Positions 8,163 to 14,393 of a stretch of 32,420 bases of DNA are shown one piece after another. The DNA is from Bacteroidia bacterium (GTDB lineage: Bacteria > Bacteroidota > Bacteroidia > UKL13-3): contig JAKLJI010000034.1 of the NCBI GenBank assembly GCA_023151275.1, positions 1 through 32,420 of the forward strand, written 5' to 3'. Both the position numbers and the translations under genes were made by a program. The stretch's first letter is position 1, and each line of letters opens with the position of its first letter. The notes under the pieces are model-generated. The model searched no databases. It saw only the letters and a program-made list of their open reading frames with translations, and was not told the DNA's origin.

Positions 8163-8191
8163 TGTCGTAAAAAAGTAATAAATTTGCGACA
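8163..8191 (+). promoter_or_regulatory. abiE promoter with overlapping operator
   Basis: A 9-bp inverted repeat with one mismatch, TGTCGTAAA (8163-8171) and TTTGCGACA (8183-8191), overlaps a -7 element TAAATTTG (8179-8186) that matches TAnnTTTG. The ATG of the antitoxin gene follows at 8206. AbiEi-family antitoxins are known to repress their own operon by binding inverted repeats at the promoter, so this is a good candidate operator. The -33 match (TTG 8162-8164) is poorly spaced (14 bp). Confidence 0.6.
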
Positions 8192-8205
8192 TAAAATTGA
8201 TTGAA

Positions 8206-8817
8206 ATGGCTGATAGTATTGAGTTAAGAATAATTGACAGGGTAAAAAAGGCAAGGAGAGGAAGTATCTACTTTACTGAAAGTTTTCTCAAGTTTGGGAA
8301 TGCAAAAGCAGTAAGCAAAGCCTTAGAACGTCTTACACACAAAGGGGAGTTAAGAAGAATTGCGACAGGTTTGTATGCTCGTCCAATCATGGATCCAATC
8401 ATTGGTCCGGTAAATCCGCCAGTAGATGCCATTGCTCGTGCAATTTCCAAAAGAGATCGTGCTAGGATCATTCCATCCGGAGATTATGCCCTCAATTTAA
8501 TGGGCTTGTCAACTCAGGTGCCCTTGCAGGTGGTTTACCTTACAGATGGTTCAACCCGAAATGTGAAAATTGGAAAAAGGAGTATAACTTTTGTTCATAC
8601 TGCACCAAAATACCTAACTGCTAGAGGTGAATTAAGCGGCTTGGCCCTACAGGCACTAAGGACTTTGGGAAAGAATAGGGTAGATGATGATGAAATACTA
8701 AAAATTCAGGGATTCCTTAAAAATGAGAAAAAAGCCCATTTGGAGCATGATAAACTTCTAGCTCCGGTGTGGATTCAAAAAATTTTTGATTCAGTATTAA
8801 ACCAATTAAAAGAATGA
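8206..8817 (+). CDS. AbiEi-like antitoxin (DUF6088 family)
   Basis: The 203-residue product resembles the DUF6088/AbiEi antitoxins of type IV toxin-antitoxin systems. An N-terminal winged-helix region (about 5-60: IIDRVKKARRGSIYFTESF, then KAVSKALERLTHKGELRRIATGLYARP) is followed by a C-terminal domain with IIPSGDYALNLMGLSTQVPLQVVYLTDGSTRNVKIG and FVHTAPKYL. In characterised AbiE pairs this protein represses the operon and counteracts the nucleotidyltransferase toxin. ATG 8206 is preferred to a TTG nine bases upstream because it gives the normal MADS start. The stop overlaps the next gene by ATGA, the typical antitoxin-toxin coupling. Confidence 0.85.
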   Translation: MADSIELRIIDRVKKARRGSIYFTESFLKFGNAKAVSKALERLTHKGELRRIATGLYARPIMDPIIGPVNPPVDAIARAISKRDRARIIPSGDYALNLMGLSTQVPLQVVYLTDGSTRNVKIGKRSITFVHTAPKYLTARGELSGLALQALRTLGKNRVDDDEILKIQGFLKNEKKAHLEHDKLLAPVWIQKIFDSVLNQLKE

Positions 8818-10250
8818 ATAAAACATCAATTCAGGCGTGGAAGCAACTACCAGAAACCACTAGGCTAAACCTCTTAGAAGAAACTGGCATGGAATTGGGA
8901 ATTCCGGCAATGGCAGTAGAAAAAGATTGGTGGGTTGTAAGAACGCTTGAATTGGTGTTTTCGAGTTCAATAGCTAAGGCAACTGTATTTAAAGGAGGAA
9001 CCTCACTCAGCAAAGCTTGGGGGCTCATTGATCGGTTTTCGGAGGATATTGATCTTGCTTTGGATCGCAGGTTTTTGGGTGTGGATAAACCCGATTCTGA
9101 AATGGGAACAGCTCAGGTGGCCAAATTGAGAAGAAAGTCAGTAAGGTTTATCCAGGAGCATTTTGTCCCCGAGCTGTTCAATTTATTTCGGGAAATGGGA
9201 TTGGACGTTAATTTGCAGGTTCCTTTGCCTAATCCTACGGACCCCATAGTTATTGAAGTGATTTATCCAAGCATTACCCAGGCTATTTCCTACCTTGTTC
9301 CTAAGGTTTTAGTGGAAATAGGCAGTAGGTCTATGCTTGAACCCTTTGAGTACAAAGAATTCAGGTCTTTTGTTGGGGAGAAATATTCTTCCTTTCCTTT
9401 CGCGGATGGCTTGATCTGTTTACCCTGTGTTGATCCACAGCGGACTTTTCTGGAAAAGATTTTTTTGTTGCATGAGGAATTTCAATTACCAGATTCACAG
9501 ATGAAAATCCATCGTAAAAGCCGACACATGTACGACCTTGAAAAATTGATGGATTCTACTTTTGGTAAAAATGCACTTGAAAATCAGGTGCTTTATTCCA
9601 GAATTGTAAGTCATCGTGAGCGTTTTACACCCTGGAGTGGGATAAATTATGCGAAACATGCTCCCCATGATATTCAACTTATTCCCCCTAAGGCTTTACT
9701 AAGTGAATGGAAGAAAGATTATTTAGCAATGCAGCGAAGTATGTTTAAATCTCCATCGCTTTCCTTTGAAAAACTACTGGAAAGGCTTGAAATCTTGAAT
9801 CAACGGATACACGAAATTACCTTAACTGGCAAAGCATATCGCTTGCCCACAGAAGCAGAATGGGAATTTGCTGCTAGAGGAAAAACAAACACTCGCTATA
9901 ATACAGGGAATTGTTTAAGTACAGATCAGGCCAATTACGATGGAAATTATCCAGCCTCGGGATGTAATAAAGGCACATTTAGGCAACGCACAACCCGAGT
10001 GGGAACCTTCGCCCCGAATGAATACGGCTTGTACGATATGAGTGGGAATGTATGGGAGTGGTGTTTGGATTGGTATAATGAATACAGCGCCAGCAGTCAA
10101 GTTAATCCAATAGGGCCTTTTAAGGGCGCTCTACGCGTCATTCGTGGCGGCAGTTGGAACTACAGTGCCAGAGACTGCCGCATTTCTGACCGCTACAGCA
10201 ATAGCCCTAGAGACCACTTCAATGGCCTAGGCTTCCGTTTAGCCCGATAA
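8814..10250 (+). CDS. AbiEii-like nucleotidyltransferase fused to FGE/SUMF1-type variable domain
   Basis: The first ~336 residues form a complete AbiEii/AbiGii-type nucleotidyltransferase. Visible are FKGGTSLSKAW (59-69), SEDIDL (76-81, metal-binding D78 and D80), RTFLEKIFLLH (210-220) and RHMYDLEKLM (237-246); such toxins modify RNA or protein using NTPs. After ERLEILNQRIHEI, where AbiEii proteins normally stop, the frame continues into the C-terminal half of a formylglycine-generating-enzyme fold. This starts at YRLPTEAEWEFAARG (342-356), passes GLYDMSGNVWEWCLDWY (405-421) and ends RGGSW...GFRLAR. The N-terminal half of a true FGE is absent, so sulfatase-activating or similar catalysis is unlikely. 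The tail resembles variable proteins of diversity-generating retroelements. Coupled to the antitoxin gene by a 4-base overlap. Confidence 0.88.
   Translation: MNKTSIQAWKQLPETTRLNLLEETGMELGIPAMAVEKDWWVVRTLELVFSSSIAKATVFKGGTSLSKAWGLIDRFSEDIDLALDRRFLGVDKPDSEMGTAQVAKLRRKSVRFIQEHFVPELFNLFREMGLDVNLQVPLPNPTDPIVIEVIYPSITQAISYLVPKVLVEIGSRSMLEPFEYKEFRSFVGEKYSSFPFADGLICLPCVDPQRTFLEKIFLLHEEFQLPDSQMKIHRKSRHMYDLEKLMDSTFGKNALENQVLYSRIVSHRERFTPWSGINYAKHAPHDIQLIPPKALLSEWKKDYLAMQRSMFKSPSLSFEKLLERLEILNQRIHEITLTGKAYRLPTEAEWEFAARGKTNTRYNTGNCLSTDQANYDGNYPASGCNKGTFRQRTTRVGTFAPNEYGLYDMSGNVWEWCLDWYNEYSASSQVNPIGPFKGALRVIRGGSWNYSARDCRISDRYSNSPRDHFNGLGFRLAR
10134..10247 (+). other. Candidate DGR variable region (VR)
   Basis: This encodes residues 441-478 of the AbiEii-FGE fusion, at the extreme 3' end of the gene where DGR variable regions lie. 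From residue 449 to 471, 21 of 23 codons end in C or T, many of the form NAC, NAT, AGC or TTC. That is what adenine-specific mutagenesis of an AAC/AAT-rich template would leave. The invariant frame RGGSW, CR, DR and LGFRLAR matches FGE-type DGR targets. The GC-rich 3' end (about 10228-10247) would be the homing-initiation segment. No full template repeat is present in the window, so this is inference. Confidence 0.55.
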
Positions 10251-10259
10251 AAAAATCCA

Positions 10260-10336
10260 TAGCAGCAAGGCGGGCTTAGCCAGCAGGCGCCTCAAATAAA
10301 AAGGGGCGCCGGTGCAGCTAAGGCTTCTTGCTGCTA
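10260..10336. repeat. Nested 77-bp inverted repeat after the fusion gene
   Basis: Outer arms TAGCAGCAAG (10260-10269) and CTTGCTGCTA (10327-10336) pair perfectly. Middle arms CTTAGC (10275-10280) and GCTAAG (10317-10322) pair. Inner arms GGCGCCTC (10286-10293) and GGGGCGCC (10303-10310) pair with one G-U around a nine-base A-rich loop. There is no T tract after it on the plus strand, so it is not a standard terminator of the fusion gene. Hairpin or cruciform structures just past the variable region are required for target recognition in the Bordetella phage DGR; the parallel is inference. Confidence 0.65.
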
Positions 10337-10362
10337 AAAAAGTGCTATATCCAGTATAATAA

Positions 10363-10433
10363 ATGAACCAGAAAGGCTGGAAGAAATGAATAAGTTTTTT
10401 CGAGGTCACCGCATATTGGATGTTGCGGTGTAA
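10363..10433 (+). pseudogene. Possible remnant of DGR-associated reading frames
   Basis: Two tiny overlapping frames follow the inverted repeat. One of 8 codons (10363-10389) ends in an ATGA overlap with one of 15 codons (10386-10433, MNKFFRGHRILDVAV). The second resembles, from memory, the N-terminus of accessory proteins encoded next to some DGR reverse transcriptases, but it stops at once. It could be the decayed start of such a gene or chance. Nothing else coding is seen between 10251 and 10600. Confidence 0.25.
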
Positions 10434-10607
10434 GGGTGTTAAACTATCCGATGTATTGGACCGCAACAACAATGAGCTGGATAGCTGAAAAATAAGCGTG
10501 GTATTCTCCTCTTCCTATAAAAATATCACTATCAGCATTTAGGGGTAAGCTTTTACTGATTTCTCGTTTAATAAATTGATCATCAAATTAAAAATATTTG
10601 TAATTAG

Positions 10608-10673
10608 TGAGAAAATTTCTCATATTATAGGTTGTAATGAATAGATTTAATTACTTTTGAGAATAATTCTCAA
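10608..10673 (+). promoter_or_regulatory. abiL promoter with two palindromic operators
   Basis: Two near-identical palindromes occur: TGAGAAA-A-TTTCTCA (10608-10622) and TTGAGAAT-A-ATTCTCAA (10657-10673), with centres exactly 50 bp apart. The second overlaps the -7 element TACTTTTG (10652-10659), which has a TTG 17 bp upstream (10632-10634). A dimeric repressor bound at both sites would block transcription of the ATPase-RloB operon, whose ATG is at 10685. The regulator is not obvious; it could be the downstream HTH protein or a protein encoded elsewhere. Confidence 0.7.
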
Positions 10674-10684
10674 GTTTTACGAGT

Positions 10685-11971
10685 ATGTTAATCGAGTTTT
10701 CAGTGTCAAATTTTCTCTCTTTCAAAGACAGAAAATCCATGAGTTTGCAAGCAACAAGCATAAAAGAACATCCGGAAAGTGTAATTTCTGCCAGATATTC
10801 ATTGCTTAAGGGTGCCATTATTTACGGTGCAAATGCAAGTGGTAAGAGCAATTTCATAAAGGCAATGAGCACCATGAGAAGACTTGTACTTAAGTCTTTT
10901 GAAAAATCCTCTGCCACGGAATTGGATATTACGCCCTTTCTTCTCCATGCGGGTTTTGAAACCAAGCCATCACTGTTTGAGGTGTTGTTTTTGTTGAATG
11001 ATATTCGTTACAGATACGGATTTGAGGTTGATAATACTTCTGTAAGGGGTGAATGGTTATTTGAAGCGAAAAAAAATACGGAAAAACCCTTGTTTATTAG
11101 AGAGAATGATGGCATTCAAGTATTTCCATCTTTTAAAGAGGGGAAGAACCTGGAAGAAAAAACCAGGGACAATACCTTGTTTCTCGCAGTGGTGGACCAA
11201 TTTAACGGAACAATCGCGAAGAATATCATGCATTGGTTTAATAACTTTATTACCATTTCTGGTTTAAGTCATGAGGGGTATAAAGCAGTCACTTTCCAAA
11301 TGCTTGAGGATGATACCACCAAGCCAGTCTTACAAAGTTTTTATAATCAACTTGATTTGGGTTTTGATGATTTACAGGTTGTAAAGAAAACGTTCGATTC
11401 CAACGAACTTCCAAAAGGTTTGCCGGAAGCAGTACTTAAGCAAATGGTAACGGACTTGGAAGGCAAGACTTTAGTTAATGTAAAAACCCTTCACAAAAAG
11501 TACAATGAAAAAATGGAGTTTGTAAAACTTGAAGAGTTTGATATGAGAAGTCAAGAGTCTTCCGGAACCAATAAAATTTTTAATATTTCGGGGCCTGTGT
11601 TTGATGTTCTTTCAGGAGGCGGAGTTTTGATTATTGATGAGTTAGATGCTAGCCTTCACCCCTTGTTAACCATGGCTATTACAAAGCTTTTTAATTCAGT
11701 TGAACAGAATCCCAAAAATGCACAATTGATTTTTTCAACTCATGACACGAATCTCTTATGTTATGGAAATTACCGAAGAGACCAGGTGTTCTTTGTTGAA
11801 AAGGATGAATTTGGTTCCTCTGATTTATACTCTTTGGTTGAATACAATGAAAATGGGAAAAAAATAAGAAACGATCGATCCTTCGAGAAAGATTATATTC
11901 AAGGAAGGTATGGTGCAATTCCTTATATCGGCAACATTAAAACTCTTTTGGACAAATGGCAAGGAAAATAA
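10685..11971 (+). CDS. AAA/ABC-type ATPase, AbiLi-like (RloA-type)
   Basis: The 428-residue product belongs to the AAA_15/AAA_21 OLD-like ATPase group (COG1106). The N-terminus MLIEFSVSNFLSFKD is the usual first strand. Walker A is GANASGKSN (48-56), Walker B is VLIIDELD (314-321) followed by the D-loop ASLHP, the H-loop is STHD (351-354), and SSGT (292-295) is in the signature position. Paired with an RloB/AbiLii protein it forms an AbiL- or RloAB-type phage-defence module, in which the ATPase probably senses infection and controls a TOPRIM-like effector. It overlaps the next gene by 16 bases. A promoter with two operators lies directly upstream. Confidence 0.9.
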   Translation: MLIEFSVSNFLSFKDRKSMSLQATSIKEHPESVISARYSLLKGAIIYGANASGKSNFIKAMSTMRRLVLKSFEKSSATELDITPFLLHAGFETKPSLFEVLFLLNDIRYRYGFEVDNTSVRGEWLFEAKKNTEKPLFIRENDGIQVFPSFKEGKNLEEKTRDNTLFLAVVDQFNGTIAKNIMHWFNNFITISGLSHEGYKAVTFQMLEDDTTKPVLQSFYNQLDLGFDDLQVVKKTFDSNELPKGLPEAVLKQMVTDLEGKTLVNVKTLHKKYNEKMEFVKLEEFDMRSQESSGTNKIFNISGPVFDVLSGGGVLIIDELDASLHPLLTMAITKLFNSVEQNPKNAQLIFSTHDTNLLCYGNYRRDQVFFVEKDEFGSSDLYSLVEYNENGKKIRNDRSFEKDYIQGRYGAIPYIGNIKTLLDKWQGK

Positions 11972-12678
11972 AAATTGATCCTGCTGTAGTTAGAAGACGG
12001 GAAAGAAAGGAATCAAAAAGGCAAATCAACAGTAAACCCAAAAGAAAACGCTACCTGATAGTTTGCGAAGGAGAAAAGACTGAACCCAATTATTTTGTAG
12101 CACTAAAATCGGCACTCCCTAAAGGGGTTTTGGAAGTGGTAGATTTTAGAATAATTGGGGAGGGATTTAATACGGAAAGTCTTGTACAACAAGCAATAAC
12201 TTTAAGCGCAAAATGGGAGTTTGAATCAGGAAGAACGATTGATAAGCTTTGGGTTGTTTTTGACAAGGATAGTTTCTCGGCTGCAGCTTTTAACAACGCT
12301 ATTCAACTTTGTATTAATACGCCAAAAACCGAAGCAGCTTGGAGCAATCAAGCATTTGAAATCTGGTATCTATTGCACTTTGAGTTTTACAATTCAGGAA
12401 TAACCAGAGATACCTATGAGCAAAGAATTCAAAGCAATTTTAGAAATAAGGGATTAGTAAATTTTACCTATTCAAAAAACAGACCGGATATGTTCGATTT
12501 ACTATCAAAATACGGGAATATTAAACTTGCGATTAAGTATGCCAAAAGACTTGAATATTCATACGATGGTGCAGGGGATTTTGCCAATCAGAATCCTTGT
12601 ACAACAGTCTATAAGTTGGTGGTAGAGTTGTTCAATCTGGACAAGGAATTAGCAGAAGACGAAACGCCTGAGACTTAA
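11956..12678 (+). CDS. RloB family protein, AbiLii-like TOPRIM-related effector
   Basis: The 240-residue product matches the RloB family: a basic N-terminus (RRRERKESKRQ), then YLIVCEGEKTEPNYF (33-47) with the conserved glutamates of a TOPRIM-like site, and WVVFDKDSF (99-107) carrying the paired aspartates. SNQAFEIWYLLHFE (120-133) and NPCTTVYKLV follow. RloB proteins are found with restriction-linked loci and as AbiLii in abortive infection systems; nuclease activity is expected from the fold but not shown here. The ATG lies inside the ATPase gene (16-base overlap), ensuring coupled translation of the two partners. Confidence 0.9.
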   Translation: MARKIKIDPAVVRRRERKESKRQINSKPKRKRYLIVCEGEKTEPNYFVALKSALPKGVLEVVDFRIIGEGFNTESLVQQAITLSAKWEFESGRTIDKLWVVFDKDSFSAAAFNNAIQLCINTPKTEAAWSNQAFEIWYLLHFEFYNSGITRDTYEQRIQSNFRNKGLVNFTYSKNRPDMFDLLSKYGNIKLAIKYAKRLEYSYDGAGDFANQNPCTTVYKLVVELFNLDKELAEDETPET

Positions 12679-12776
12679 TTCTGACAGGGGGCTAGGTTTA
12701 CTAAAACAAGAGCTCGATTCCAAGAGACTTGAACTTTGCAAAAAAAAATCGAAGCGTATTTGTTCTAAATTAATGC

Positions 12777-12802
12777 TATTTTTGTATGAGATATAATTCA
12801 TA
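12777..12802 (+). promoter_or_regulatory. Promoter and possible operator of hipB-like gene
   Basis: TATTTTTG (12777-12784) matches TAnnTTTG. It abuts an imperfect palindrome TATGAG-ATATAA-TTCATA (12785-12802) that lies over the expected transcription start. HipB-type antitoxins autoregulate by binding such repeats. The ATG is at 12822. Confidence 0.45.
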
Positions 12803-12821
12803 AAACTATATTTTGCTTATT

Positions 12822-13169
12822 ATGACTGATAAAGCATTCGGAATGTGGTACGCTATGAGTGATCAGGCACTAGCTCGTCAAATCGGAGCTTTTGTAAAGC
12901 ATCAGCGGCTGGAGCAAAATAAAACACAGGATGCGCTGTCGCATGAAGCAGGCATTAGTCGTTCCACGCTCAGTTTATTGGAAAGGGGCGAAGCGGTCAC
13001 CTTGGCCACGCTGATACAAGTGCTTCGGGTGTTGGGTCAACTTCAGGTTATGGATGCCTTTGAGGTCCAGCAGACTATCAGTCCTCTTGCACTTGCTAAG
13101 GCTGAACAGAAAAAACGCAAAAGAGCAAGGAGTTCCAAAACACAGGAAACTGGAAAATCAGATTGGTAA
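12822..13169 (+). CDS. HipB-like XRE-family antitoxin/regulator (orphan)
   Basis: This 115-residue protein has a Cro/C1-type helix-turn-helix at about 20-75 (IGAFVKHQRLEQNKTQDALS, HEAGISRSTLSLLERGEAVTLATLIQVLRVL). Its C-terminus includes ISPLALAKAEQKKRKRAR and ends GKSDW. In Bacteroidota, near-identical architectures precede and overlap a HipA kinase toxin gene. Here no hipA follows: the sequence after the stop becomes GC-rich and non-coding. It is therefore an orphan antitoxin or a surviving half of a deleted hipBA pair, and might serve as a regulator for the island. ATG 12822 is preferred over TTG 12813. Confidence 0.85.
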   Translation: MTDKAFGMWYAMSDQALARQIGAFVKHQRLEQNKTQDALSHEAGISRSTLSLLERGEAVTLATLIQVLRVLGQLQVMDAFEVQQTISPLALAKAEQKKRKRARSSKTQETGKSDW

Positions 13170-13571
13170 AGCCTTACTAAACATTTGCCGATGAGCTTAA
13201 GGTTTTGCCCAGATTGCGTGACGAAATAGCAGCCACCTTGATTCGATTTTAGTTTTATTATTGCCCAGACCCGAAACAGTATCTGAAAACAGGTTCAAGA
13301 ATAGCAACTCGACTACCTGATAGTTTTTCCTACCGACAGCGCTTTGCCTTGTGCGCCGACCGCGTGAGGGACAGTAGCGGTTATGCAGGTGGGAAAAGCG
13401 GCAGTGGCTGCCAAAGCCGGAAGCGACCAGCGGAAGCTCTCCGGATTTGTTGCAGCCACGCCAGATTTGCCTGCCTGCATTTGAGCGGATGGCCCGGTTT
13501 GTTTGCCTCCACGCGATTTGGAAAGGTGGGCGAATTTGTCGGCAAACAAACACGCCCAAACCAAGAAGCGC
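13170..13571. repeat. GC-rich non-coding block with inverted repeats
   Basis: About 400 bases without a convincing gene; the part from about 13330 to 13560 is clearly richer in G+C than its surroundings. It holds a perfect 11-bp inverted repeat GTTTGTTTGCC (13497-13507) with GGCAAACAAAC (13541-13551), a hairpin TGGGCG (13527-13532) with CGCCCA (13553-13558) extended inward by TTTGT/ACAAA, and GGCAG-TGG-CTGCC. Open frames on both strands across it have odd composition and no family resemblance. It marks the right edge of the defence island. Confidence 0.5.
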
Positions 13572-14393
13572 TTAGTGTTTATTTTTCCCCTTTTTCGGGT
13601 TTGATTTTTGGTGGCAGTTCTCAAATCCTACACCAGTGAATTTTAGGCAGATTTTTTGGGCTTGTTTTAATTCATTCATATCGTCGGGCTCTATAAAGGC
13701 AGTCAATATTTTCTTTTCTTTATTGTAGCGGAAATCCGAGAGATTGCCCATTCTGGCTTCAAGCTTGAGGGAATTGTTGCTTCCAAATCCGGGATAAAAT
13801 AAGTTACAGGTGTCGTCATTTAGTTCGATAATTCTAGCAATTTGGTAAATGCAGGTATTGCAGGATTGACCCCAACTCAACCAGAGGTAGAGTTGGGTAG
13901 GGCTATTGCGCAACTTGATTATTTGGGTGGTGCCTGCTCCTTCGGAAGGTATTTGCAAATTGGTGTTTTCGGAATAGCTCATTTGGGTTGGGAATATGTG
14001 CGGTTTTCCTTTGGTATCGCGGTAATGAAACAGGCAGGCCTGACTTCTCCAACTTCCTCCTGTTTTTTCATCCCAATGGGTAATCCAAATGCGCTTGTCT
14101 GCGCTTCTATGGGTACTTAAGTCTTTCACGTTTAATAAAGAATCCAGGTTTTGATTTATGGAAGCTGTATCAGCAAGGAACTTCTCTAGGCTTTCTGCCA
14201 ATTGGTTATTTGTTTCTTCAATTAACTGCGATGCATCAAGGTAGTAGGTGCCAAAAGGATTGAGGGTATCATACATGGAGAGCGTTTTATGAACGCTTTT
14301 CCAAGGATTCGCTTTTTGAGCACCGGAACAATAAGAAATACCTAGCAGGAGGATGAAGATGTTTACAATCCTAATTAGCCATTTACCGGACAT
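13572..14393 (-). CDS. Secreted or periplasmic protein of unknown function
   Basis: The 273-residue product starts with a hydrophobic signal (residues about 5-19, IRIVNIFILLLGISYC) and a likely cleavage after CSGAQ; tyrosine before the cysteine argues against a lipobox. The mature region contains YYLDASQLIEETNNQLAESL, a tryptophan-rich segment (WITHWDEKTGGSWRSQ, YLWLSWGQSC) and a C-terminal basic tail (NPKKGKNKH). Two cysteines in SWGQSCNTCIYQI could form a disulfide. No known domain is recognised. Its ATG shares one base with the PhoH-like stop (TAATG), so it is the last gene of that minus-strand run. Confidence 0.7.
   Translation of the reverse strand: MSGKWLIRIVNIFILLLGISYCSGAQKANPWKSVHKTLSMYDTLNPFGTYYLDASQLIEETNNQLAESLEKFLADTASINQNLDSLLNVKDLSTHRSADKRIWITHWDEKTGGSWRSQACLFHYRDTKGKPHIFPTQMSYSENTNLQIPSEGAGTTQIIKLRNSPTQLYLWLSWGQSCNTCIYQIARIIELNDDTCNLFYPGFGSNNSLKLEARMGNLSDFRYNKEKKILTAFIEPDDMNELKQAQKICLKFTGVGFENCHQKSNPKKGKNKH

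Noticed and set aside
8039-8254. Minus-strand frame of 71 codons before abiEi
   Set aside because: It overlaps the abiE operator, promoter and antitoxin start and shows no family features.
10260-10336. Integron attC site or simple terminator
   Set aside because: The ends do not match the attC core RYYYAAC/GTTRRRY, and there is no T tract on the coding strand.
10685-12678. PARIS anti-phage system (AriA-AriB)
   Set aside because: The ATPase is of a similar class, but the partner has RloB motifs (CEGEKTEPNYF, DKDSF) rather than the DUF4435 effector, so AbiL/RloAB fits better.
13197-13639. Three overlapping open frames on both strands in the GC-rich block
   Set aside because: High G+C keeps frames open by chance; the translations are low-complexity, unlike any family, and overlap each other and the inverted repeats.
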